IMG/VR virus record: IMGVR_UViG_3300043411_001711
Location: 1 to 55,958 of that record
Source of the DNA: a virus
Reading direction: 5' to 3' (one strand)
DNA: 55,958 nt
Made by a program: the position numbers and the translations under genes. The notes beneath the pieces are model-generated. The model did no database searches. It was not told the origin of the DNA and saw only the letters and a list, made by a program, of their open reading frames with translations. Each line of letters opens with the position of its first letter. Within the stretch, counting starts at the first letter, position 1. This document shows, piece after piece, positions 15,971 through 23,816 of the stretch.

Positions 15971-16378
15971 TCACGATCTGTGACCGATGCGGTCCTTCTC
16001 GATGACTTTCAGTTTTGCAAGGATTTCCGCTGGGATCTCCTTATCCAGCGATTCCATTTCTTTCAGCCGAGCCCGCAACGAATTCGAGTTGAAGTTGACC
16101 TCCACCAAATCCATTGTGTCCGGATGATTCGCCAGAGCCTCGCAAAGATCCTTCTTCGCGAAGCCTTCCGCGACTCCATAGAACTTATCAGTGCGACGGT
16201 ATAGCGTCATGCCGGATTCCAGTGGCAATCCCTGCAATCCTTCGTCCGCCATCGCCTCAATGAGTTCCTGTTCGAGACTGTCGATCTGCTTCTTCAGATC
16301 CTCCGACGTCTTGTCGGCCTGTTTTCGTTCCCTGATCAGCGTCTCGAACTTTCGTCCTAACTCTCCAATACTCGCCAT
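15971..16378 (-). CDS. Hypothetical coiled-coil phage protein
   Basis: 135 residues. The first 45 are a Lys/Glu/Leu heptad-type helix (LIRERKQADKTSEDLKKQID). A small globular domain follows, then a second charged helix. The organisation resembles small early phage proteins that accompany recombination functions, but no family was confirmed. AAGGACGA precedes the ATG. The stop is coupled to the next gene. Confidence 0.6.
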   Translation of the reverse strand: MASIGELGRKFETLIRERKQADKTSEDLKKQIDSLEQELIEAMADEGLQGLPLESGMTLYRRTDKFYGVAEGFAKKDLCEALANHPDTMDLVEVNFNSNSLRARLKEMESLDKEIPAEILAKLKVIEKDRIGHRS

Positions 16379-16447
16379 TGTCGTCCTTCTTCCATTACTG
16401 TCAACAAAGTCTTCTGGAATTTTACGCCAAAGACCAGAAGTTACTTT

Positions 16448-16846
16448 TTATCCTGCACCCATTTCGTCGAACACTTTGATTCTCGCCTGCTTGTCGAACA
16501 CGGCGTGTTCCTGACAGTAGTCCGTCGCAATTCTCCAATTATCCAGAATCTCGTCGCCACGATGGTCGACGATGAGATTTACTTTGCCGATGCGGACCGA
16601 GGTGATGTACTTGGATCCGCCGCAACTAATTGCGTTTGTTTTGTCTGGAGTAAGATGCAGTGGAAGCCAGAAGTCTTTATGGTCCGACACTACGAAGTCC
16701 CAATCACTATCAGATTTCGCACATCCAATTGCCTGAGACCCTGTGAAGACTACGTCGGTCCATTGATTGCAAATCCATCGATAGACTTCTTCCACAGCAT
16801 CAGGAACCTTCGGGCAGAGCGACCGCAGCTCATCACATGTCAGCAT
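16448..16846 (-). CDS. Nucleotidyltransferase-fold protein
   Basis: 132 residues. FTGSQAIGCAKSDSDWDFVV (about 34-53) is the GSxxxG plus DxD (Asp48, Asp50) signature of the polymerase-beta-like nucleotidyltransferase fold. A third acidic position may be Asp94 in LIVDHRG. Proteins of this size are minimal nucleotidyltransferases that transfer NMP groups to antibiotics, proteins or RNA. The substrate here is unknown. GGGAG precedes the start, and the gene lies between two replication-type genes. Confidence 0.65.
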   Translation of the reverse strand: MLTCDELRSLCPKVPDAVEEVYRWICNQWTDVVFTGSQAIGCAKSDSDWDFVVSDHKDFWLPLHLTPDKTNAISCGGSKYITSVRIGKVNLIVDHRGDEILDNWRIATDYCQEHAVFDKQARIKVFDEMGAG

Positions 16847-16849
16847 GAT

Positions 16850-17296
16850 CTACTCCCAGAACCTGTAAGTCTTCGGCAGTCCCTGTAACTGCTTCATGTT
16901 CGTCGAGATAACAGTCCGAATGAGTCGTTCGGCTTGCGCGACACCAACACACGCTTTGCGGTATTCGGGATCCAGTCCACGGATGGCCTTCTTGAGGTCA
17001 TCCCACTGGTCGCCTGTCAAATGCACATTTGTCGCCTGCGATCGAATCTTCTTGACGCCGACCCACTGCAGTTCATGCTGACAGATCGAGCCCCAGACAG
17101 CCTTCGGGATTCGCTTCTTCGCAAAGAACTCCTTCGCCAAGGAATCACGGACCTGCTTCTTGGAGAACTGCCGCAGAAACCACGTCAGATCGTTCTTCCG
17201 GATCGCTTCAGCCAGTACGAAGTCGAGAATCACCCGATCGTAAACGACCTTCTCGCGTTTCTTCTTAGGAACAGTCTCTGGTGCCAGTTCTACCAC
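16850..17296 (-). CDS. Hypothetical early protein
   Basis: 148 residues from a GTG that has GAGGAGGAG upstream and overlaps the helicase stop by seven bases. The product is basic and helical, with a Lys-rich N-terminus (PKKKREKVVYDRV) and an Arg/Lys-rich middle. Tight coupling to the SNF2-type helicase suggests a partner protein. Function not recognised. Confidence 0.6.
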   Translation of the reverse strand: MVELAPETVPKKKREKVVYDRVILDFVLAEAIRKNDLTWFLRQFSKKQVRDSLAKEFFAKKRIPKAVWGSICQHELQWVGVKKIRSQATNVHLTGDQWDDLKKAIRGLDPEYRKACVGVAQAERLIRTVISTNMKQLQGLPKTYRFWE

Positions 17297-18696
17297 GGTG
17301 TCTCCTCCTCTTTGATTTCGCACAACATCGCGTCGATAATGTCCCGTCGCTTCCCACGTTCGTCGATCAACTTCTGCTCCACCGTCCCTCTGGACACAAG
17401 GTGGTAGAAAATCACTTCGCGATCCTGCCCAGGGCGATACTGCCGAGCCATCATCTGGTCGAAGTCGCCGGGACTCAACAGGCCACTGTTCAGCACGACG
17501 CCAATTCGAGCCCGAGTCAAGTCGATGCCGGAACTCCCCGATTTACACTGCACACCCATCACGTCAATGTCGTCGGGCATCTTTGCATGCGGAGTCAGAT
17601 CCTTCCGAGCCCCGGAGATCTCCCCGTACCGAAGACCAGCGATCTCGCAGCATCGCTGGACGACTTCAAGGTCATGCTTAAACCATCCGTAGACGCAGAC
17701 CGGTTCACCAGCGTCCATGATGAGATCAAGCAGCACCTTGCGTTTCTCAGAGTCAGTCTGATGATTTGTCTTCGTCTCGTCGGTGACGTACCCCTGGGCG
17801 AGCTGAAGCAGACGCAGGAACTGCACAGCGCCATTACTTCCGACTGCCGTTGCGATGTCGACGCCTTCGCCGACTTGTTTTTCGATCTCAAGGATCGAAT
17901 CCTTCTTCATCTGCTTGTAGGCCTTCATCCCGGCGGGACTCATCGCCACGTCGACCTGAATGTCCTGCCGGCCAGGAAGAACCAGCACCTCGGACCCGAT
18001 GAAGTGCCGGTACGGAGCAATCTTCGCAGCGAGCTCATCCAGACGAATCCACTCCTTCACAGCGTTCGGGATATACGGGTTCATGATCGCATAGTGGTTC
18101 CGGAAGTGCGTCCAGTACTTTCCGAGAACACGATCATCCAGCACACGCATTTGTGCAAAGGCATCGCCGGGATCCTTCGGCATAAACGTACCAGTGAGCA
18201 GCGTTCGCCCGCCGAAACGCTTGTGCCCCATCTTCCAGGCCTCTTTGGAGCAGGTTGCACCATGGGACTTCAGACGATGCGATTCGTCGTCGATCATCTT
18301 GTCCCATGTGACAGACAGAATCACCTTCGCGAGTTCCGGTCTCCAGAACGTCTCGTAGTTCACGACGACAATCAGAGGCACACGACGACTCTGCTGAAGC
18401 CGAATCGCTTCCGCAACCATCTCAGCCTTCTTTGCCGATGGCTGCTTTCCGTCGAGGATCAGGAGTTCAAACTCACCTGGAGCATGCAGAGTAAACTCTC
18501 GGCGCCAGACACCGAGCACTGACGCAGGACAGAGAATCAAGGTTCTCCCTGTCGGATGGGCAGCGACGTGCCGAGTGTGCTGCACTGCGATGAAGGACTT
18601 GCCAGTCCCCATCTTCGCTTCGAGGAGAGTGTTCGCCTGGCTGTTTAGGAACTCAATCGCCGGCGGCTGATGAGACCATGTTTGCTTCGTTGACAT
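17290..18696 (-). CDS. SNF2-type superfamily 2 helicase
   Basis: 468 residues. Motif I is AKMGTGKS (27-34). Motif Ia-like TLILCPASVL follows. Motif II is DDESH (136-140), motif III TLLTGTFM. The C-terminal lobe carries SGSSGIDLTRA and motif VI QMMARQYRPGQ. These are the motifs of phage SNF2/Rad54-like ATPases, which translocate on double-stranded DNA and often serve replication or recombination. The length is normal for the compact phage form. It is the largest gene of the minus-strand operon. Confidence 0.85.
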   Translation of the reverse strand: MSTKQTWSHQPPAIEFLNSQANTLLEAKMGTGKSFIAVQHTRHVAAHPTGRTLILCPASVLGVWRREFTLHAPGEFELLILDGKQPSAKKAEMVAEAIRLQQSRRVPLIVVVNYETFWRPELAKVILSVTWDKMIDDESHRLKSHGATCSKEAWKMGHKRFGGRTLLTGTFMPKDPGDAFAQMRVLDDRVLGKYWTHFRNHYAIMNPYIPNAVKEWIRLDELAAKIAPYRHFIGSEVLVLPGRQDIQVDVAMSPAGMKAYKQMKKDSILEIEKQVGEGVDIATAVGSNGAVQFLRLLQLAQGYVTDETKTNHQTDSEKRKVLLDLIMDAGEPVCVYGWFKHDLEVVQRCCEIAGLRYGEISGARKDLTPHAKMPDDIDVMGVQCKSGSSGIDLTRARIGVVLNSGLLSPGDFDQMMARQYRPGQDREVIFYHLVSRGTVEQKLIDERGKRRDIIDAMLCEIKEEETPW

Positions 18697-18744
18697 TGGA
18701 TGCTTTTGTTAACGATAAAGTGAAAGTGCTATGGTTATCCGCTG

Positions 18745-18966
18745 TTATTCCAGCCCCGGCTGATCTGCCTGCAGTTCAATGTATTCCGGAACAGCAGACT
18801 CCAGCAACGCAAGCTCCTCATTGCCGCCGCGCCGCCAGATCCGATTCTTAATCATCATCGTCAGCTCTGGCGTCTCCGTGGAATAGCACTCCTGCTGCTC
18901 TCGCTGAGCAATGGCCAACCACGCAACGTCGATTTGCTGACGTGGTGACAGTGTTTCGAAAATCAT
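18745..18966 (-). CDS. Small hypothetical protein
   Basis: 73 residues from the ATG at 18966, with an upstream AGGGAAA. An upstream in-frame extension is not favoured. Acidic and helical, no motif recognised. The stop codon is part of the sequence AATAACAGCGG, a variant of the element found after several stops in this gene array. Confidence 0.5.
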   Translation of the reverse strand: MIFETLSPRQQIDVAWLAIAQREQQECYSTETPELTMMIKNRIWRRGGNEELALLESAVPEYIELQADQPGLE

Positions 18967-19004
18967 TTTGTTTTCCCTTGCCGATCGGAACCACAGCCCG
19001 CGGC

Positions 19005-19280
19005 TCACGCAATCGGCTGACCTAGACGTTTTCGCTCTCGCTCTATTGCCCTTCCGATCTTGTATGACCACATATCGGCAATACCTTGAATCGGTTGGAT
19101 TCCAACATCGTCGCGAGACAACACAAACTCATAGCCCCACGCCCTGCCGACAATCATCGTTTGTACGCGAAATTGCACGTCATGAAGATGGTTCATCATC
19201 ATGACTTCTGTGTCCGGCAATGAGTTTACCAACTCAAGAAACACCATCGCCGCCGACTTGTAAAACTTTTCATCTGTCAT
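19005..19280 (-). CDS. Small hypothetical protein
   Basis: 91 residues from the ATG at 19280 (MTDEKFYK), with a GAGGCGCGAG site. A longer reading through the upstream gene is rejected. Met-rich middle (TEVMMMNHLHD) and a basic C-terminus. No motif recognised. Confidence 0.5.
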   Translation of the reverse strand: MTDEKFYKSAAMVFLELVNSLPDTEVMMMNHLHDVQFRVQTMIVGRAWGYEFVLSRDDVGIQPIQGIADMWSYKIGRAIERERKRLGQPIA

Positions 19281-19311
19281 TCTCGCGCCTCTCGGAACTC
19301 GTACCCTCTGC

Positions 19312-19685
19312 TCAATTCGAACCCACAGCGGTTCTTCGAACATCGTAACAAACTGGGCATAATGCCAGCCGTTCAACACCATCACGCCACCGCTCAATGA
19401 AATGAGGATGGAGCTCGCATTTGCAGTCCGCACACTCGCAAGTGTCGTCGGCTGCATGATTCTGCAAACAGTAATCACATTTCGGCGGACCAATCGCTCG
19501 CCAGTGTGCTGGAGGCGTTGAATAGTCCCAGCAAATCTCTCGCGTACCAAGCATACCAAACCAAAGCCCGGACCATTGAGCCCCGTCCCACGCCATGCTG
19601 TGCGTTATTACAGGGTTCTGATCGCTTTCAGTTCTACGATCGTTCCGTCCTTTGGTGCCGTTTCGATCGGTTTCCAGTCGCTCAT
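19312..19685 (-). pseudogene. Frameshifted DUF551-like Zn-binding gene
   Basis: The ATG at 19685 (with GGGGAG upstream) gives MSDWKPIETAPKDGT, the hallmark opening of DUF551-like phage proteins, but the frame stops after about 25 codons. The overlapping frame then continues with the expected second half: MAWDGAQWSGLW, PPAHWRAIGPP and a Cys-rich tail (CDYC, CECADCKC, CPVC). One frame change near 19620-19640 joins them. It may be a real mutation, a sequencing error or recoding. Confidence 0.65.
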
Positions 19686-19719
19686 AACTCCCCCAATTCA
19701 AACGCGGACAGTCACACCG

Positions 19720-20076
19720 CTAGGCGCTTTCAAACTTTGCCTTGAGCTTTTCATATTCTTCCCGCTCTTCCTTGAGCCTTCCGGCCTCTCGGTCCTTCTT
19801 GTCGTTCTCGATTCGCTCAATTGCCTTCTCACCGATTAGCCTGTTATCGCGAAGAAACTTGATGCCAAAGCCTTTGAAAAACAGCCATTTGTCTGAGTGA
19901 TCGTCGTACGTATTGACGTAAGCCTCATCGTCATCGCAAGTCGCTTCAATTGTGGTGAATTTGTCACCTGACAGCAGCATCAAAACGAACTCGTTCTTGA
20001 TGTGGACTGACTCAATTGTGAGCCCCGTCAGGTTGTCATACTGTGCGTCAACGTGCTCGCGAATCTTCGTTTCCAT
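19720..20076 (-). CDS. Hypothetical protein with C-terminal coiled coil
   Basis: 118 residues; GGGGGGAT precedes the ATG. The N-terminal 80 residues look like a small alpha/beta domain with acidic loops. The last 35 are a Lys/Glu-rich helix likely to form a coiled coil. The stop TAG lies inside GCGCCTAGCGG, a short sequence that recurs in flipped or variant form at other gene boundaries nearby. Function not recognised. Confidence 0.6.
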   Translation of the reverse strand: METKIREHVDAQYDNLTGLTIESVHIKNEFVLMLLSGDKFTTIEATCDDDEAYVNTYDDHSDKWLFFKGFGIKFLRDNRLIGEKAIERIENDKKDREAGRLKEEREEYEKLKAKFESA

Positions 20077-20111
20077 AAATCCCCCCGCCTAGAGCTAGTG
20101 TGCTCCGCTGC

Positions 20112-20261
20112 TCATCGAACCTTTTTAAGCTGGACGGAAACCGCTCGCATCCAGCCGCTACTGCCCTCAATTAGTGCAGGAAACTTCTGCCGAACCCTGC
20201 GTTTTGCCTCGCCGAGTCGTTTCATTTTCTTCAGAGAATCAAGCTCTCCAAAACACCACAT
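20112..20261 (-). CDS. Small basic protein
   Basis: 49 residues (MWCFGELDSLKKMKRLGEAK at the start), rich in Lys and Arg. Translation is supported by a GCGGGAAGGG tract upstream, compact spacing to neighbours, and a stop followed directly by GCAGCGG as in the other array genes. No motif recognised; the basic character would suit nucleic-acid binding. Confidence 0.5.
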   Translation of the reverse strand: MWCFGELDSLKKMKRLGEAKRRVRQKFPALIEGSSGWMRAVSVQLKKVR

Positions 20262-20303
20262 CTCGAAACCCTTCCCGCGCCTAGCGGAGTGCAGAACCGA
20301 TCC

Positions 20304-20525
20304 TCATCGAACCGTTGAATACATGCACTCCGTCATCAACAGATGGCGACCATCGACCAACCGGATAATCCCCATGAAAGGCTCGACGATATCATTCCGG
20401 ACGATTTCGCCGTCAATCGTGCGATCCCCATTGTACCGAAAGCAAACCCGCACCTTCGTCCCTGGCGGATTCACTGTCGATTGCTTTGGGAACTCTTCGT
20501 AGTCAATGCCAGCACAAACACCCAT
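20304..20525 (-). CDS. Small hypothetical protein
   Basis: 73 residues, with GGAG 10 bases upstream of the ATG. Beta-type sequence with a central VRVCFRYNGDRTIDGEIV block, which looks like a small OB- or SH3-like barrel. Function not recognised. Confidence 0.5.
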   Translation of the reverse strand: MGVCAGIDYEEFPKQSTVNPPGTKVRVCFRYNGDRTIDGEIVRNDIVEPFMGIIRLVDGRHLLMTECMYSTVR

Positions 20526-20567
20526 CGAACCAACTCCAAAAAGACTAGAGGACTACCGAAACGATCG

Positions 20568-20765
20568 TCAGCGTGTGCTGATATCGGACCACAATCTACC
20601 GCCTGACAAATCTTTGACGCACCACGGGCAGACGGTTTTCCCGAGTCGCGTTCTCCAGCCTTTCAGCCGCATCCCGTGGATAAACTTCGGCTTTGATGGC
20701 TCTGGCTCTTTGTGCCACACCGAGCACCGCTCGCACCAGATTGTTTGGTCTGTCGTCACTTTCAT
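20568..20765 (-). CDS. Small zinc-ribbon protein
   Basis: 65 residues with two Cys pairs (WCERCSVWH and VCPWCVKDL) about 32 residues apart, the layout of a zinc ribbon. The rest is basic. Such small phage proteins often bind nucleic acid or host polymerase, but no target can be named. Confidence 0.55.
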   Translation of the reverse strand: MKVTTDQTIWCERCSVWHKEPEPSKPKFIHGMRLKGWRTRLGKTVCPWCVKDLSGGRLWSDISTR

Positions 20766-20801
20766 CTTCTGACTCCAGCGCCCAGCGGACCAACATCTCT
20801 G

Positions 20802-20951
20802 TTACTCGTGCTCTCGCATTGCTTCCAACTCGAGCAGTTTTTTCGACAGCAGTTTTATTCGCTCACTCTGCCGGAATGCGTGCCAAGACAGGCCACCAAT
20901 CACGATCATATTGAGCAGATAATGCCCGCACTCAAATATCAATTCCAGCAT
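20802..20951 (-). CDS. Small hydrophobic-N-terminal protein
   Basis: 49 residues (MLELIFECGHYLLNMIVIGG at the start). A hydrophobic helix over about residues 3-22 is followed by a Lys/Glu/Leu helix. Preceded by GGAG at good spacing. Likely a small membrane-associated protein. Confidence 0.5.
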   Translation of the reverse strand: MLELIFECGHYLLNMIVIGGLSWHAFRQSERIKLLSKKLLELEAMREHE

Positions 20952-20978
20952 TTTACAGACTCCAAACACCAACAGCGG

Positions 20979-21119
20979 TCACCACGCCACGTTTACTAAA
21001 TGCCGGTCTCTCCCGGCTGTCGAGTGTCGTGGGATACCGAAAAACGCCGCAAGGCAATCGGCGGAACCACAGGCCACAGGGAACCTTTCCCATTGTTTCA
21101 ATACGCTCGGAATCGACAT
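20979..21119 (-). CDS. Possible small protein, unknown
   Basis: 46 residues beginning six bases after the previous stop, with GAGTGAAAG upstream. A competing frame (20953-21093, also 46 residues) covers the same DNA and ends two bases before the next ATG. Neither shows a motif, so this is the weakest gene call in the array. Confidence 0.25.
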   Translation of the reverse strand: MSIPSVLKQWERFPVACGSADCLAAFFGIPRHSTAGRDRHLVNVAW

Positions 21120-21125
21120 CCACTT

Positions 21126-21320
21126 TCACTCTGGCGTCACTCGCGACAATGCGATTGCCAGCATCTTTCCAAAAAACTCGGCCCGCTTCTTTGTGGTCTG
21201 CTCGACCACAGAAAAACCCTGATGATCGATCTGCAGGTACGTGTTCCACTTGTCGCCCATCTTGCGGACGCGAACGTACTTCTTTTTCATCCGAGCTACG
21301 AGGGCTTTGTCTGGTTTCAT
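21126..21320 (-). CDS. Small basic hypothetical protein
   Basis: 64 residues from the ATG at 21320, which has AGGTGAG at good spacing; an ATG 15 bases further upstream lacks a site. Lys/Arg-rich first half and TTKKRAEFFGKMLAIAL near the end. It may bind nucleic acid. No family recognised. Confidence 0.5.
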   Translation of the reverse strand: MKPDKALVARMKKKYVRVRKMGDKWNTYLQIDHQGFSVVEQTTKKRAEFFGKMLAIALSRVTPE

Positions 21321-21420
21321 GATCTCACCTGCCATCGGTAATTGACTCCGCTCTCACTTGCCGCACGTTTTGTTATTCATGATACTCCCCGCGCCTATCG
21401 GTATTTCTATCCGCTGTTGA

Positions 21421-21834
21421 TTACCCCGCTGCGATCACGTCCGCAGAAGGCACACTAACTGGCGGCCACACACCGAGCTTTGCCCAGTCCTCATTGACTT
21501 TCCAGTCTGGATGAGTGACGCAATGAGTTCGAATCAAAGCCTGCTCTGCCAACCACTCCAGAACAGCAGGCTTCTTTTCCTTGTAGGCTTCCGTCTGGAT
21601 CTTCCTCAGCCATGCCCGCAGCCGCTCGACCTCAATCATCAACTCTTCTTCTGCTGCCGTCCTGCTCGGACTGATGCGTCCTGACTCGACTTGGCGAATG
21701 ATCGGCCAAAACTCCGTGCTTGGCGTGTCTTTTACGTATTGCCACGGAGTGCCATCTCCGCCAATAGACCATTCACCAGTCGCTGGCTTGCCGATTCTGA
21801 CGAACTCCCAACCATCTGGAACACCTTCGACCAT
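21421..21834 (-). CDS. Hypothetical protein with GWEFVRIG motif, paralogue 1
   Basis: 137 residues. The opening VPDGWEFVRIGKPATGEW matches the start of the plus-strand gene at 30217 (IPEGYEFVRVGRA), a motif found in small proteins of some phages and bacteria. After it come a beta-rich part and a long helix rich in Glu/Arg. The stop TAA is followed at once by TCAACAGCGG, the recurrent post-stop element. Function unknown. Confidence 0.55.
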   Translation of the reverse strand: MVEGVPDGWEFVRIGKPATGEWSIGGDGTPWQYVKDTPSTEFWPIIRQVESGRISPSRTAAEEELMIEVERLRAWLRKIQTEAYKEKKPAVLEWLAEQALIRTHCVTHPDWKVNEDWAKLGVWPPVSVPSADVIAAG

Positions 21835-21897
21835 TTCAATAACTCCAGTGTTTTTAACGTTTCATTTGAGGAGAGGATTTCCAGCCCGCTGTTGATT

Positions 21898-22758
21898 TCA
21901 AACCCACGGATGCGGTTTACCGGCCTCAATCGTGAAGCCCGCCGCCCCGGGATGACCACCGCCGCCGAACCGTTTTGCAATCGCTGAGCAATCCACATTG
22001 GATTCCTTCTGTGATCGCAGCGAATAAACTTTCGCCCCGTCCGCTCGCTCAAACCAGCAGCAACCAACGCCTGTCTCCTTTGCCAATTCGCCGGCAGTCT
22101 CTGACACCATCGTTGTCGCGTTGCAGGCCATCCACTTTGGATTATGCGGTTCACGGTGAACCGTCACCTGGTGAGCCTGCTTTACCTTTGCCTCAACAGT
22201 CTGCTGCTGATCCCGCAGAATCGCCCGCCCGCCCTGAATGAATCCATCTCGGACAATGTCAGCGTCCTCGTCGATGAATGAATTCCAGACCGCGAAATCC
22301 ATTGGGTATGACCGCAGGCAGGCATTCACTGCGCGAGACTCCGGAAGCTGCCACAGCCACAAGTCTCGATCCTCGGTGTACTGAATGATCCAGTTCGGCT
22401 GCTCACCGCATTCTGTGACTCGCTCGCCCTTGATTGAGGTCTGGATGTATTCCCACGTCAGGCGGGCTCCAGACTTCCGCATATCGAATCGGCAGAACGG
22501 CAGGCCATCCAGTTCCGCTTGTGCCGTCTTGTGGTGGTCCAGAACAACCAGCACAGATGCCGCCGCGTTCATCGCCAGGAGCGTTTTGCGTGGATACGAG
22601 AAGTCGACCACGTAAACAATCTTGCCCGTCACATCTGGCGGAGTGTCGCCATAGTGGGCCGGAACGAATTGAGCGTCCGGAAATTCACGCCACAGCAACC
22701 ACGCTGCACAGAACCCGTCAGCACATCCAGCATGGTAAATAACGATTCGATCAGACAT
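21898..22758 (-). CDS. DHH/DHHA1-family phosphoesterase
   Basis: 286 residues from MSDRIVIYH; an earlier ATG nine codons upstream is possible. Motifs: YHAGCADGFCAAWLL (about 8-22), VVDFS, LDHHKTA (the DHH triad) and, at the C-terminus, GGGGHPGAAGF of the DHHA1 domain. Members are Mn-dependent phosphodiesterases acting on short oligonucleotides, pAp or cyclic dinucleotides. In a phage it could recycle nanoRNA or remove a defence signal; the sequence cannot choose between these. Confidence 0.8.
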   Translation of the reverse strand: MSDRIVIYHAGCADGFCAAWLLWREFPDAQFVPAHYGDTPPDVTGKIVYVVDFSYPRKTLLAMNAAASVLVVLDHHKTAQAELDGLPFCRFDMRKSGARLTWEYIQTSIKGERVTECGEQPNWIIQYTEDRDLWLWQLPESRAVNACLRSYPMDFAVWNSFIDEDADIVRDGFIQGGRAILRDQQQTVEAKVKQAHQVTVHREPHNPKWMACNATTMVSETAGELAKETGVGCCWFERADGAKVYSLRSQKESNVDCSAIAKRFGGGGHPGAAGFTIEAGKPHPWV

Positions 22759-22867
22759 AACTTGCCCCATGAGCAGCGGCATCATCCCCGCCGCAAAACC
22801 CCTGTAAATTCTTCACATCCGCCATCTCGACCACCGGGACAGCGGAACCCACAACCGCTGTTGATTT

Positions 22868-23023
22868 TTATTCTCTGGAGATGACCATTGGTGATTCGCC
22901 AGCATCCACCGACTTAATCATCATTGCACCAACATCATCACCAGCCAGCGGAACCACAAACACGGCATCAACCGGCTCTTTATTGGCGAGCATTGCCCGC
23001 AGATCATCAGCTTTCAATTGCAT
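22868..23023 (-). CDS. Small hypothetical protein
   Basis: 51 residues from an ATG with AAAGGAGAAACG upstream. Sequence MQLKADDLRAMLANKEP then a short beta stretch (VDAVFVVPLAG). The stop TAA is followed by AAATCAACAGCGG, the recurrent post-stop element. Function unknown. Confidence 0.55.
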   Translation of the reverse strand: MQLKADDLRAMLANKEPVDAVFVVPLAGDDVGAMMIKSVDAGESPMVISRE

Positions 23024-23070
23024 CGTTTCTCCTTTGTTTTTGCGCCTACCGGATTGTTTAACCGCGTGTC

Positions 23071-23337
23071 TTATTGACCGTCAGCGAGTTCTTCCGCCGC
23101 ATCCGAAATCACGTCCAGGTGGGCAACGATTTCCCCCAGTTTGCCGATCTGCTTTTCAGTGAGTTCGTTTCGTCGAACCAAAGCAGCATTGGCCAATTCA
23201 GCCAGTTCATTCGCTCGCTTCAGCGGCTTCGAATTGACGGTCATGTCCCAAATGCACTTAAACGCGATGAACGACATCAAGCCGATTGATCCGCCCAACG
23301 TTGTCCCAAGTCCCCAGATAAACGCAGTCCAAAACAT
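23071..23337 (-). CDS. Membrane-anchored helical protein
   Basis: 88 residues from the ATG at 23337 (MFWTAFIWGLG) with GGAGATTGG upstream. An earlier start at 23433 would run into the csrA gene. One or two hydrophobic segments lie in the first 30 residues, followed by a long Ala/Leu/Glu helix likely to form a coiled coil. Function unknown. Confidence 0.55.
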   Translation of the reverse strand: MFWTAFIWGLGTTLGGSIGLMSFIAFKCIWDMTVNSKPLKRANELAELANAALVRRNELTEKQIGKLGEIVAHLDVISDAAEELADGQ

Positions 23338-23429
23338 GCCAATCTCCAAAAGTAAAAGCGATACCACTTTTTCAAACAAAACCCAACGAATTCCGCATTT
23401 CTCAAATGAGCAGCGGAACGGAATACCAA

Positions 23430-23612
23430 TCACAGTTTCGTCTTCGCACCATCCCGCTTGATCGCCTCGTAAACTTCAAGGCGATGCACAGCGACTCCCG
23501 GAGGAGCGTCGATTCCGATGCGGACCTTGTCTCCGCGGATCTCAAGAATCATCACGCGAATGCTTTCGCCAATGCAGATCACTTCGTCCGTCTTCCGGCT
23601 CAAACACAACAT
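23430..23612 (-). CDS. csrA: CsrA-family translational regulator
   Basis: 60 residues, the normal CsrA length. The start MLCLSRKTDEVICIG, the central VMILEIRGDKVRIGIDAPP and the segment VAVHRLEVYEAI match CsrA. The RNA-contact residues near the start (Leu4, Arg6) and in the VHR region (Arg44) are kept. CsrA dimers bind GGA in hairpin loops at ribosome sites and change mRNA translation and decay. AAGGAG precedes the ATG, and it is the second gene of the leftward operon. It could reprogramme host carbon or motility control, or tune phage mRNAs. Confidence 0.9.
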   Translation of the reverse strand: MLCLSRKTDEVICIGESIRVMILEIRGDKVRIGIDAPPGVAVHRLEVYEAIKRDGAKTKL

Positions 23613-23623
23613 CGCACACTCCT

Positions 23624-23722
23624 TTATTCAAGCCACTCCGGCCATCCGTACGCCAGGCAGTTCATGAGAACCACAACGCCAGCGAAGCAGCCGAACACAA
23701 ACAAAATCGAAAACGCATTCAT
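23624..23722 (-). CDS. Small single-span membrane protein
   Basis: 32 residues (MNAFSILFVFGCFAGVVVLM at the start), nearly all one hydrophobic helix. GAGGATAT lies upstream of the ATG. It is the first gene after the divergent promoter region and sits 11 bases before csrA. Confidence 0.5.
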   Translation of the reverse strand: MNAFSILFVFGCFAGVVVLMNCLAYGWPEWLE

Positions 23723-23730
23723 GGATATAT

Positions 23731-23757
23731 CCTCTACGATGTAGAAACAATTGTCAA
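23731..23757 (-). promoter_or_regulatory. Candidate leftward promoter of minus-strand operon
   Basis: On the minus strand a perfect TTGACA (23757-23752) is followed after 15 bases by TAGAGG, close to the TAGANT -10 seen at other promoters here. The spacing is short, so the -10 choice is uncertain. It lies just upstream of the first genes of the 9-kb leftward operon. Confidence 0.5.
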
Positions 23758-23787
23758 CAGAACTTTCGGCAAATTATTCGAACTGTC

Positions 23788-23816
23788 TTGAATCTCTTTC
23801 AGAGACGGTGTAGTGT
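23788..23816 (+). promoter_or_regulatory. Candidate rightward promoter of primase operon
   Basis: TTGAAT, 17 bases, TAGTGT, 30 bases before the primase ATG and back to back with the leftward promoter. This marks 23723-23846 as the divergent early control region. Confidence 0.55.

Noticed and set aside
17281-18522. 413-codon plus-strand open frame
   Set aside because: Antisense to the SNF2-type helicase; His/Leu/Arg-rich composition is typical of a shadow frame.
21346-21380. Eight-codon minus-strand frame (MNNKTCGK) with a good GGGGAG site
   Set aside because: Too short to call. It could be a leader peptide or a truncated zinc-finger gene.
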